DNA of 64,000 bases from Vibrio porteresiae DSM 19223 (GCF_024347055.1 NZ_AP024895.1:1736001-1800000); one strand, 5' to 3'. Shown: positions 34,498 to 41,889, counted from the first letter of the stretch. Notes: a model not told the origin generated them from the letters alone. A program made the numbers and translations.

Positions 34498-35898
34498 ATG
34501 GCTACGCGTTTTTTAATGTTATTCATGTTGTTACTTCTAACAATGTTTGTTGGCATTCCCAAATCATTTGCGGGTGAAAGTCCTCGTGTCGATTGCTCTG
34601 TCACTCCTGATGCGGTGGGTTGCTATGACGGAAATACTTATTTTTGTAAGCATGGCGTTGTTACTCATGACGTTGCCACTTATTGGCTTCAATCTCAATA
34701 TGGTGATGACCCTGTTCAATGTGTTGATGGTTGTAAATCATATCCTGGTAGCCGTGGCTGTATGGATGGGGAATGTTGGGCGATGTCTTTTACCTCACGT
34801 AATGGTGAGGTGTGCACTGAGGGAATGGTTGAGGGATTAAACGCTGGCGGTAATACGAGTGACCCTGAACCTACCCCTAGCGGTGAAATAAGCTGTGATA
34901 AGAATTTCGGTTGTGGCGATGTTCAGAAGTCGTTAGATGTGCTTAACCCTATTTTGCAGCAGTTTTCACAAGCATATCAGGACTTAAAATTTAACGTGAA
35001 TGATACGTTTAAGCTCATGCAAAACGATTATCAATATTTTCGTGCTGAACTTGTAAAAGCACGCGATGATATTTTCAAATTAGGTCAAAATTCGGATGCT
35101 AAGCAACAAGAGATATTGGATAAATTAGATAACCTCGATATTGGCGATGTTGATTTGAGTGGGGTATTTAGTTCTTCCGATGCTTATAACATGCAGAACT
35201 CTATTATCTCCAATATTCGTAGCGGTCAAAGTACTCAAACGTCTGCTATTCGACGTGACCTTACTGATATTGAGTCGCGTGTTTCAAGTCTTAGGTCGGG
35301 GTTTAACCAAGATTTGAGTTACTTGTTACCCAGTTATTTAGCTGCCCAAACTAACGATATTGTTAACGCTTTGAGTGGGTCAGGTAATGATGTTGACTTG
35401 AGTCCCCTTGAGGGGAAAATTGATGGTCTTGCCGATGATGTTGGTTCATTGGATGGGTCGATTAAAGACGGTGTTGATACGCTTACAGGTGCGGTTAACG
35501 GTGTTAAAGATGCCGTTGATAGTGGGTTCTCTGGCTTAGGTGAAAAGCTGGATGGGATCATTAACGGTAATGGTAATGTGTTCAGCTCTCCTACTTCTGG
35601 CGGTTGGTCTGCTGGCACAGTTATTAGTGACGGTGTCACGGGTATTCAATCAGAAATCGAGGGGCTTCAAGCTCAATTCGAACAGCTAGTTAAAAATCCT
35701 CCTATGTTGATGGGGGTCGCTGACTTTAACGGTGGCTCTTATGACGGTATATCCTTTGACGTTCGCGGTCAGCGTGTCTCATTTAATCTCTTTGGGTTAT
35801 TAGGTAATAACACAAGCCTAATTAGCTCCATCATTATATTTATCGCTACGCTCATGGCGGCGTTTATTATTCTTTCTGCTGGTCGGAATAAGGAGTGA
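34498..35898 (+). CDS. Minor coat/adsorption protein pIII
   Basis: A 466-residue protein with a signal peptide (hydrophobic core F-M-L-L-L-L-T-M-F-V, cleaved near S-F-A). Residues 30-110 are cysteine-rich (about ten Cys) and would form disulfide-bonded receptor-binding domains. Residues about 150-370 are a long helical or coiled region with repeats of the type G-K-I-D-G-L-A-D-D-V and G-S-I-K-D-G-V-D-T-L. A C-terminal membrane anchor (L-I-S-S-I-I-I-F-I-A-T-L-M-A-A-F-I-I-L) ends in G-R-N-K-E. This is the layout of pIII, which binds the host pilus and Tol proteins. A perfect matS sequence lies inside (35627). Confidence 0.85.
   Translation: MATRFLMLFMLLLLTMFVGIPKSFAGESPRVDCSVTPDAVGCYDGNTYFCKHGVVTHDVATYWLQSQYGDDPVQCVDGCKSYPGSRGCMDGECWAMSFTSRNGEVCTEGMVEGLNAGGNTSDPEPTPSGEISCDKNFGCGDVQKSLDVLNPILQQFSQAYQDLKFNVNDTFKLMQNDYQYFRAELVKARDDIFKLGQNSDAKQQEILDKLDNLDIGDVDLSGVFSSSDAYNMQNSIISNIRSGQSTQTSAIRRDLTDIESRVSSLRSGFNQDLSYLLPSYLAAQTNDIVNALSGSGNDVDLSPLEGKIDGLADDVGSLDGSIKDGVDTLTGAVNGVKDAVDSGFSGLGEKLDGIINGNGNVFSSPTSGGWSAGTVISDGVTGIQSEIEGLQAQFEQLVKNPPMLMGVADFNGGSYDGISFDVRGQRVSFNLFGLLGNNTSLISSIIIFIATLMAAFIILSAGRNKE
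35627..35639. promoter_or_regulatory. matS site inside the phage pIII gene
   Basis: GTGACGGTGTCAC is an exact match to GTGACRNYGTCAC; it encodes part of S-D-G-V-T in pIII. Confidence 0.75.
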
Positions 35899-35903
35899 TT
35901 TAA

Positions 35904-36248
35904 ATGGAATATATTTATGATGCCTTAAATTATTTAGCGGATGCCTTTTATTACATCAAAGAGTTTTTTGCTTCTATTCCTGCCTTTTTTATGGATGCCA
36001 TGACGTACTGTTATTATTTGGCGTTCAAGTTCTATCTATATATCAAAATTCAAACGGTGATGATGGCTTATGACGTCGCGCAAATGTTACTTGGTGATTA
36101 TGAAGTGTATACCGTCCTAAGTAATGTATTTAACGCGATGCCTGACTCTATTCGTTATGCCGCTTATCAGTTGGGGGTTGTTCAGGCTGTTCGAATTGTT
36201 ATTGATGCCTTTGCCACTGCGTTTGTCTTACGGCTTATGGGGTGGTGA
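35904..36248 (+). CDS. DUF2523-type minor coat protein (pVI-like)
   Basis: A 114-residue hydrophobic protein with about three membrane segments (F-F-A-S-I-P-A-F-F-M-D-A-M, F-K-F-Y-L-Y-I-K, A-F-A-T-A-F-V-L-R-L). It fits the DUF2523/pVI family that caps the same virion end as pIII. It sits between pIII and Zot, the usual place, and its TGA is 1 base from the Zot ATG. Confidence 0.82.
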   Translation: MEYIYDALNYLADAFYYIKEFFASIPAFFMDAMTYCYYLAFKFYLYIKIQTVMMAYDVAQMLLGDYEVYTVLSNVFNAMPDSIRYAAYQLGVVQAVRIVIDAFATAFVLRLMGW

Positions 36249-36249
36249 T

Positions 36250-37698
36250 ATGGCGGTCTATTTTCGACACGGTTCTAACGGCTCTTATAAGTCAGCTTAT
36301 GCAGTGTGGTTTGAGGTTGTTCCTGCGCTTCGTGCGGGTCGCTTGGTGGTAACGAACATTGAGGGGCTTAAATCACTTCAAGGTATCGAGGACTTACTAG
36401 GCGAGAAGTTCCCCGCTTCTGCCCGCTTGATTCGCATTTTCAGCCGTTCTGAGGAGGGGGTTAAACTCTGGCAAAACTGGTTTTGTTGGATGCCTATAGG
36501 CGCTCTGGTGGTCATTGATGAGTGTCAGGACTTATTTAGTGCTGACGTGGGATTCAAACGGGAAAAGTCACAATATATCGCTCCTGAGCATTTCAAAGAC
36601 CTACTTCCTGCCGATTTTATGGACTTGTTTTATTCTCGTTGGTTGCCCGTTCCGGTTGACCAACGCGGTGATGATGGTGAGGAGGATGATACTGGACGCA
36701 CTCAATATGATGAGCTTGGACGGCTAGTCTATCCATTTAACTTCTATGGTGCGTTCATGCGGCATAGAAAATACCAGTGGGATGTGATCATGTTAACTCC
36801 TGATTGGACATCGATTCCCACTTGGCTTCGTGGCTGTGCTCAAGAAGCCTATTCACATCGTTCTACTGATACCTTTTTTCGCAAACGTAAGCCTAGGATT
36901 TTTAACCATCTTCCTAACTCGTCTAAGACTGCCCCCACAACACGGGCAGATTATGCAAGCTGTACTAGTAAGAAGATTCCTATCGATGTATTTGCGCTCT
37001 ATAAGTCTACAGGGACAGGCGGTTTTAATGCGTCCACAGCAGATATAACCCTGCTTAAATCCCCTAAGTTCATCATTTCAATTTTGATTGGTGTCGGGGC
37101 GCTCATTTACTTTATTTGGAGTATGTCAAATGTACTATTTCGCGATCGTTCTGCTACGTCTCAAGAAGTGGTTGAGACTGTTCAAGGTGCTACGGTTTCC
37201 GCTTCCACGGTATCTAAATCTAGTGATTCGCTGGGCGCTCCAGCCACTCAAGCCAGTTCTAAGGATTCTGGGGGCGTGGCTAATAGCAGTAATAGCAATC
37301 AAGATAATTCTAAGGGGGATATTGCTGATAATGTGAAGCCGTTTATCGCTGCTATACCCGCTCTGGATGGTGTCCAAGCGGTGTATGTAACGGGCGTTGA
37401 GTTTGTTGGTCGCAGAAATGTGTCTAACTGGTTGTTAGGGTTTAGGCGTTACTATTTTCGGTTAGATAGCCCAAATGGTTCGTTTTACATTCAATCGGCT
37501 ACGTTGGAGCGGTTAGGCTTAACCTTTAAATATTACGATGATTGTTTATTATCGGTGATGTTTAAAAGCCAATCATTTACGGTGACTTGTCCGCCAATTA
37601 ATGCAATTCCTAGCGTTCAAGATATTGAGCCTCAATTAACACAAAGAGGTGATGACATGAGAAATAATAGTAAGGTTATCGATATTTTCAGCATGTAA
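36250..37698 (+). CDS. zot: Zot/pI assembly ATPase
   Basis: A 482-residue protein with the zonular occludens toxin domain: a Walker A-like G-S-N-G-S-Y-K-S at residues 8-15, Walker B A-L-V-V-I-D-E near residue 90. A single membrane helix near residues 275-295 (F-I-I-S-I-L-I-G-V-G-A-L-I-Y-F-I) separates the cytosolic ATPase from a periplasmic C-terminal domain with a conserved-looking pair of Cys (D-D-C-L-L and T-C-P-P). It drives virion extrusion together with an outer-membrane secretin, here presumably that of the host because none is encoded in the prophage. The ATG at 36250 directly follows the pVI-like stop. Confidence 0.9.
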   Translation: MAVYFRHGSNGSYKSAYAVWFEVVPALRAGRLVVTNIEGLKSLQGIEDLLGEKFPASARLIRIFSRSEEGVKLWQNWFCWMPIGALVVIDECQDLFSADVGFKREKSQYIAPEHFKDLLPADFMDLFYSRWLPVPVDQRGDDGEEDDTGRTQYDELGRLVYPFNFYGAFMRHRKYQWDVIMLTPDWTSIPTWLRGCAQEAYSHRSTDTFFRKRKPRIFNHLPNSSKTAPTTRADYASCTSKKIPIDVFALYKSTGTGGFNASTADITLLKSPKFIISILIGVGALIYFIWSMSNVLFRDRSATSQEVVETVQGATVSASTVSKSSDSLGAPATQASSKDSGGVANSSNSNQDNSKGDIADNVKPFIAAIPALDGVQAVYVTGVEFVGRRNVSNWLLGFRRYYFRLDSPNGSFYIQSATLERLGLTFKYYDDCLLSVMFKSQSFTVTCPPINAIPSVQDIEPQLTQRGDDMRNNSKVIDIFSM

Positions 37699-38636
37699 AA
37701 TATAAAGTGTGACATAGTTAAAGTCATATTTATATTTATTCATTAACATTTATATATATTTATATTTCCTACCCTTTATGGTGCAATTAATATATTTATT
37801 TAAAGTGGTAAAATATATTAATTGCCTATTTTTGCTATATATTCCCTCCCCTTTGTTTCTAGTCTGAGCACCTGAGTATTTCGCGCTGGCGCGACTTGGA
37901 GCGGAGCGACCCACCGCTTTAGCGGTAAAAGCACACTCACCTAACTCAAGGGGTTGTTGCTCTTAAATGTGCGTCAACCTGCGTCCTAGACCACTGAGAA
38001 AAACCGCCCTTCACCTTGCCAAGCCATAGATGAACCATCCGCGCACACATAGTGCCGGTTCTTGCGTCTTTGTTGTGTTACTCGATGAAATAGGGTTTTA
38101 AGGCTTTTACACTGATACCGCTCGCCTTAAAGCAGTAAGCCTAAGCGCACTGAAGCAAGGGAGCGGAAAAGAGATCAAGTTATTGGTTTCGAGTTTCCAA
38201 GCTGTTTCTTGTCTCGGGTTAGGTTTTGGGGTTGGGCGGCTGCTGATTCGCGAGAACTGAGCAGGGAGGCAGCCGCCAGACCCCCGACATTGTACTACGG
38301 GGGTACTTTCCTCAATCTTCCTAAGTCTGAGGGGGGATCTTCTTACGGACAAAAAAAACCTGCCAATGCTGACAGGTGAATAAAAACAAATCCAAGATAT
38401 ATCAAAGTTGTAATAACAGTATAGAACCATCTAAAAAAAAGCTCACAGGGTTGTGAGCTGAATGGAAGATAGTGTGACTCTTATTTTAATAATAACCTTG
38501 ATCCTCCCCCCCCAAAAAAAAAAGCCCGATATGGCGCGGGCGTAACGGATAACGTAATTTTGGGGTATCAAGGTGTTGTCCTACCATATGAGATTAGAAT
38601 AAATACTCTTCTTATACAAGAAGATGCATAAAATAT
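37699..38636. other. Phage intergenic region, probable plus-strand origin
   Basis: About 940 bases without a convincing gene. The first 160 bases are extremely AT-rich; the rest holds many hairpins: CGCGC/GCGCG (37882), ACCGCT/AGCGGT (37913), GGCGGCTGC/GCAGCCGCC (38235/38269) and CCCCCG/CGGGGG (38281/38298). Near the right end stem-loops with A/T runs could stop transcripts (AGCTCACA/TGTGAGCT near 38440; GCCCG/CGGGC near 38523). Such structured gaps hold the replication origins and packaging signal in filamentous phages. Confidence 0.65.
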
Positions 38637-39014
38637 TTAACGTGAGTTTTGTTTCATCCTGCTAATTGCTCTCGCATACCTTAATAGTTTATGTAATACC
38701 TTGATTTCATTGTCACTCTGGATTTCCAATAAAGCGATTCCCGTAATGATTTGTTGAGGTGAAACTAATTGACCACTAGGTAGTTTCATTCTTCCACCTC
38801 TTAATTCAAACTGTCCCCACCGTTCATCGTGATGTAATTCTCTTTTGGCTGTTATCCTCATTAGTCGCTTACACTCTGGAGGGATCTCTTTCCCTGTATC
38901 CCACTCTTTGACTGTCCTCACAGTTTTGAAACAAAGTTTTGCTGTTTCTTCTAAGCTTAATTGGCACTCTAACTCACGAAAAATGTAGTTTTTTGTCATT
39001 TCGTGGTACTTCAT
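38637..39014 (-). CDS. Phage regulatory protein, DUF3653 type
   Basis: A 125-residue basic protein with a helix-turn-helix-like segment, L-S-L-E-E-T-A-K-L-C-F-K-T-V-R-T-V-K-E-W-D, followed by G-K-E-I-P-P-E-C-K-R-L. I recall such proteins as DUF3653 of Vibrio filamentous phages. It is leftward, at the right phage end. In the circular phage it would follow the DUF3693 regulator directly. The start is ATG 39014, with GGAG in the 3' arm of a hairpin 9 bases ahead; an ATG at 38999 also fits. Confidence 0.75.
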   Translation of the reverse strand: MKYHEMTKNYIFRELECQLSLEETAKLCFKTVRTVKEWDTGKEIPPECKRLMRITAKRELHHDERWGQFELRGGRMKLPSGQLVSPQQIITGIALLEIQSDNEIKVLHKLLRYARAISRMKQNSR

Positions 39015-39020
39015 GTTTTT

Positions 39021-39038
39021 CTACTCCGAAAGGAGTAG
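39021..39038 (-). promoter_or_regulatory. Hairpin masking the Shine-Dalgarno of the DUF3653 gene
   Basis: CTACTCC / GGAGTAG, a perfect 7-bp stem with a 4-base loop. In the minus-strand RNA the 3' arm contains GGAG, the only good Shine-Dalgarno for the start at 39014, so it can be sequestered. Confidence 0.6.
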
Positions 39039-39065
39039 ATAGTAAATTAGAGTAAATACGCTTGT

Positions 39066-39095
39066 ATTTAACCGTAAGGTAACATAATGCGAACT
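39066..39095. other. Right prophage junction (attR), degenerate dif
   Basis: A good XerC arm TAATGCGAACT (39085-39095; one difference from the left copy) is preceded by ACA and a poor XerD side (ATTTAAC CG TAAGG), with two extra bases compared with dif. This matches an IMEX attP of VGJ type, where the XerC arm is conserved and the XerD arm is not. The right XerC arm should be the original chromosomal one. Confidence 0.75.
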
Positions 39096-39157
39096 ATGAT
39101 ATCTGGATTTAACATTGATTTTCAATGCCTTATCTAGGTTCGATTTTACGCTCACCG

Positions 39158-39364
39158 TTAGCAAAACTCGATGTTGCCATCGCCTTGAGCTATCCTGCGA
39201 TTATCGTCATTGACTTGGATAAGTTCGAACGGCTTGCCATTGCAGAAGTCACTTGCTGCACTGTCAATATCGCGACGACTTTTGCACATGTAACCGATGT
39301 TCAACTCTGGGATGGTCAACTGGATCATGTCGTCGCTGAACACATCATAATAAACCTTGATCAT
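39158..39364 (-). CDS. Small protein, HicB-like, uncertain
   Basis: A 68-residue acidic protein: M-I-K-V-Y-Y-D-V-F, L-T-I-P-E-L-N-I-G-Y and R-D-I-D-S-A-A-S-D-F. The pattern of strand, P-E-L turn and helix recalls a HicB antitoxin half-domain, but there is no HicA gene next to it and the match is weak. It lies just right of attR and is read toward the prophage, so its transcript could enter the phage DUF3653 gene. A plus-strand ORF overlaps it at 39125-39445; I think the minus strand is the coding one. Confidence 0.4.
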   Translation of the reverse strand: MIKVYYDVFSDDMIQLTIPELNIGYMCKSRRDIDSAASDFCNGKPFELIQVNDDNRRIAQGDGNIEFC

Positions 39365-39803
39365 AACGACTTACCCTGTGTGATGGGTTCAATGATTAAT
39401 CAAAAGCGCGTCAACTCCAAGCCGCCAAATTGGTTCACGCTGTAACTACTTGGATGCACGCTATAGGTTCCCGCGGTGTATGCTGGTTGATTGGGCTCAA
39501 GTTGAAGCTTCATCTCAACTGGGAATTTACGGTTTAAGTGGTTTTTCTTTTACCGTCCATTTTATTATTCAGCAAAATGTGCGTTGATTTCATTACTTGT
39601 ACCATTCCTTTAAGGAAAACGTGACACTGTAATTAATTGATTTTAGCTTCGCTTTCTAACCAATTGTCTTGGCTAGTTTTTTGAATCCTCTTTGGTAGTC
39701 AAATTCATTAGCTTCGGATAGCGATTAACCCCAAATGGGTAAATTGAATTTTAAATTGAGTTATATACTTTAGTTAGCTCAATTAGTGTAGAAGGATTTA
39801 CTT
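39365..39803. other. Non-coding stretch in the accessory region
   Basis: About 440 AT-rich bases with no supported gene or repeat. The promoter of the next gene should be near 39760 (TATACT at about 39768). Confidence 0.4.
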
Positions 39804-40271
39804 ATGGCCCAGCTAAATGAAGTTAGTTCACTACTACATCAACTCAACACCATATCTAAACACGTGCATGATTTGGCATTAAAAACTTCAGATAACATTC
39901 AGCGTGCAGAGGGAAACTTTATTCCTGAATTGGCCGAACTGAATCAGAGCTTCTTGGAAGAGCTTCGAACGATTTATTTAAAAAAGAAAGATCTGGTTAG
40001 CTGCTACCCAAAAGCGAGATCTCAATACTTCAAGATTCTCCGACCTTCTATGTCTAGCTTCAGTTCTAATCAGTCCTACTATCAGATGAATATGATTGAT
40101 TTGGCAGATCTTTTTGTTAATTGTGAAGAGATGTGGCTAATCTACGATGTTGATAAATCGATTATTGAATGGTCAGGTGTAGTTCGTTTAGCTAATGCTA
40201 GATTCCCCGGTGGCGTAGAACGTTACATGGATGTAAATGTTAATCAATGGTTAACTAGTTTTCACCAGTAG
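39804..40271 (+). CDS. Orphan cytosolic protein, unknown
   Basis: A 155-residue protein that is helical at the N-terminus (V-S-S-L-L-H-Q-L-N-T-I-S-K-H-V-H-D-L) and has a Y-C-aromatic C-terminal half (C-E-E-M-W-L-I-Y-D-V-D-K-S). I do not recognise the family. AGAAGGA lies 8 bases before the ATG, and a strong hairpin follows the stop, so it looks like a real monocistronic gene. It lies in an AT-rich, low-density area right of the prophage and may be acquired. Confidence 0.65.
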   Translation: MAQLNEVSSLLHQLNTISKHVHDLALKTSDNIQRAEGNFIPELAELNQSFLEELRTIYLKKKDLVSCYPKARSQYFKILRPSMSSFSSNQSYYQMNMIDLADLFVNCEEMWLIYDVDKSIIEWSGVVRLANARFPGGVERYMDVNVNQWLTSFHQ

Positions 40272-40280
40272 GGTTGATTG

Positions 40281-40312
40281 CAATCGGTTGGTACTACTTC
40301 TCCAACCGATTG
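40281..40312 (+). terminator. Hairpin terminator
   Basis: Perfect 11-bp stem CAATCGGTTGG / CCAACCGATTG with a 10-base loop and T-rich downstream sequence, 10 bases after the stop of the orphan gene. Confidence 0.75.
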
Positions 40313-40796
40313 ACTAATTTCTTTTTGATTTTCTCTAACATATTGAAATTAAAATATTATTTTTAGACACCATCTCTTTATCATCTCAACTGTTTTTTTC
40401 TAGATGAGATGTTCTAATCTTCCTCTTTTTTGTGTTCATCTTAAAATTTTATCTATAGAAAAAACCTTTCATTATTGTATTTATATATAGGTATTTCCAT
40501 TACGGGATTTAACTCTGGTTAGGAAATAACAATCACAGGTAACGTACTGATTACATGAGATATGTTGCGATGATTCATGTACAGTTTTGGGGGAAGTTAG
40601 TTTATTACGAGATTTAGGGTGGTGAATCTGGCTGCAGTCTACATACACATGGGAAATGTTTTGTTTCTTGCTTGAATCGATGGCTACCCATCGACGATTG
40701 ATAATGTTTTGAGTTGTTATACGACTATATCCGTCCAAGACATATTGTGATTCAGTTAGTTCGTAGGTAGATCTACGAGAATAGACATATAATAAA
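40313..40796. other. Non-coding stretch
   Basis: About 480 bases between two terminators with no gene I can support. A minus-strand frame at 40481-40738 begins at TTG and looks random. Confidence 0.4.
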
Positions 40797-40822
40797 AGCC
40801 CCCAAACGATGTGTTGGGGGCT
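40797..40822 (-). terminator. Terminator of the 40852-41298 gene
   Basis: AGCCCCCAA / TTGGGGGCT stem with an 8-base loop; TTTTATT follows in the minus direction. Confidence 0.82.
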
Positions 40823-40851
40823 GGTTTATCTTTGTAATTGAAGCAGGCTAA

Positions 40852-41298
40852 TTATTTAATTTGGATGATTTTTTGTAAGAGTTCTCCAAATTTTGCTTCT
40901 GTTAATGGTTCGAATTTATTAGCGCTAGATTCCCAACTGCAACCTGCTTTGCTAACGATGAATTTGTAGCTTGGATTGTCAGTTGCTCCACGTAACACCA
41001 TCAGCTCTTGTTGTTTAGAACCTTCACCTACAATGCCCTTTGGTGTTAAGAAAGCGGTATGTTTTCCTGCGATGAATTCTAAGGCATTCAAGTGATAAAG
41101 TTCTGATTCAGAATCCTTAAGTGTTTCTTGTACCTGGTTTAGTTTTACTTTGTTATTTTGAACCAATGGATTTACCCATTGTTTAACTTGAGCGTAGAAC
41201 TGTTCTACATGATGCGTGTATTCATTAGTTTGCGCTTTAGCTGTTTCTACATTTTTATGGATTTTCTTCTCAATATTTCCAAGATCATGAAAACTCAT
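40852..41298 (-). CDS. Orphan protein with coiled-coil N-terminus
   Basis: A 148-residue protein. The first half is helical (I-E-K-K-I-H-K-N-V-E-T-A-K-A-Q-T and K-L-N-Q-V-Q-E-T-L-K-D-S-E-S-E-L); the second half looks globular (F-L-T-P-K-G-I-V-G-E-G, F-I-V-S-K-A-G-C-S-W). No family recognised. AGGAG lies before the ATG (rightward bases GCTCCT), and a terminator follows. It may be an accessory gene. Confidence 0.65.
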   Translation of the reverse strand: MSFHDLGNIEKKIHKNVETAKAQTNEYTHHVEQFYAQVKQWVNPLVQNNKVKLNQVQETLKDSESELYHLNALEFIAGKHTAFLTPKGIVGEGSKQQELMVLRGATDNPSYKFIVSKAGCSWESSANKFEPLTEAKFGELLQKIIQIK

Positions 41299-41536
41299 TT
41301 GAGGCTCCTTTGTTAGCTAAGAAACTGATTTCATTCTAGTCCTTTTGCAACGGTTTGGTTACCTAGCCTTTCTGTGAATTTCATTACTGACATATCAGTA
41401 GATTAATTCCATCATCTTTGCTCAATTGAGAAGTTCTTAATACACACAGCCGATTGAGCCGAAGTTTCTCCCTGAATATGTCTGTTTTTGCTCAAGTGAA
41501 GACAATTTATGTATGAGATTCCCATAATAAAAAATA

Positions 41537-41552
41537 ACCCGCCGAAGCGGGT
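41537..41552 (-). terminator. Rho-independent terminator of the SOS unit
   Basis: ACCCGC / GCGGGT stem with a CGAA (TTCG in RNA of the minus strand) tetraloop, then TATTTTTTATT in the minus direction. The only minus-strand unit it can serve is the small ORF at 41580-41645. Confidence 0.82.
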
Positions 41553-41579
41553 CAAACAGTTATGCACTGAAAAAGGATA

Positions 41580-41645
41580 TCAGACAACGTAGATGCTTTG
41601 TCTGCAGGCAAAAATGTAGATGAGTTTGTAACAGATGACTAACAT
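41580..41645 (-). CDS. Candidate SOS-induced 21-residue hydrophobic peptide (TisB-like)
   Basis: A 22-codon ORF that begins M-L-V-I-C-Y-K-L-I-Y, continues I-F-A-C-R-Q, and ends S-I-Y-V-V before TGA. Most residues are hydrophobic or aromatic, with only K7 and R15 charged, which fits a short membrane peptide. GGGAAG lies five bases before the ATG. Upstream is a minus-strand promoter overlapped by a LexA box, and downstream is a perfect terminator, giving a transcript of about 230 bases with a leader of some 120 bases. A ten-codon leader ORF (M-P-L-K-K-G-S-V-C) ends overlapping the ATG. Architecture resembles tisB/istR and dinQ type I toxins; no homology is claimed. Confidence 0.45.
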   Translation of the reverse strand: MLVICYKLIYIFACRQSIYVV

Positions 41646-41772
41646 ACACTTCCCTTTTTTAGAGGCATTTCTCGTTTAGATCCGAAACTGGATGTATCCT
41701 GAGCAGATAACTTTGATACGAATAAAAATTATGGACAGATTATCTTCTAGGATAACTCGCGAATGCCTAAAA

Positions 41773-41788
41773 CTGTACATATATACAG
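41773..41788. promoter_or_regulatory. LexA box 1
   Basis: CTGTACATATATACAG, a strong match to CTG-TATATATATA-CAG. On the minus strand it overlaps a promoter with TTGTCG (41799-41794) and TACAGT (41777-41772), 16 bases apart, leading to the small ORF. Confidence 0.75.
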
Positions 41789-41889
41789 TATTGCGACAAA
41801 GCCTTAGCTGATAGCCTATATTTCGATTAAAAGGTGTTCAAAATACCCAAGCCTCCCCTTATTTTTAGAGCGTTTTCTCTTTTTCTATA

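Larger units (their letters stand above)
31207..39084. mobile_element. VGJ/Vf-type filamentous (inovirus) prophage at dif
   Basis: 7,878 bases between the XerC cut points. The module order is typical of filamentous phages: replication (rep, ssDNA-binding), structure (small coat-like protein, major coat, 26-codon ORF, terminator, pIII, pVI-like), assembly (Zot/pI), intergenic origin region, and leftward regulators at both ends. It has no integrase, so it depends on host XerC/XerD. No Ace, RTX or cholera toxin gene is present. Synteny on both sides places it at dif1, where CTX and RS1 sit in V. cholerae. Confidence 0.93.

Noticed and set aside
36124..36249. N-terminal extension of zot
   Set aside because: It lies within the pVI-like gene; the Zot domain begins at the ATG 36250.
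38107..38430. Minus-strand ORF of 107 codons in the phage intergenic region
   Set aside because: It crosses the GC-rich hairpins of the probable origin, has odd composition and no ribosome site; better explained as structured non-coding DNA.
39125..39445. Plus-strand ORF of 106 codons right of attR
   Set aside because: It overlaps the minus-strand ORF 39158-39364, which has more protein-like composition; neither is certain.
39604..39616. matS-like GTGACACTGTAAT
   Set aside because: Two mismatches at conserved positions in one arm; not better than chance.
40481..40738. Minus-strand ORF of 85 codons
   Set aside because: Starts at TTG without a ribosome site, composition looks random, and it is flanked by unrelated terminators.
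41400..41530. Possible small RNA with repeated TTTGCTCAA words that might be an antitoxin to the SOS peptide
   Set aside because: No promoter or terminator could be supported and no clear complementarity to the peptide leader was found by eye.
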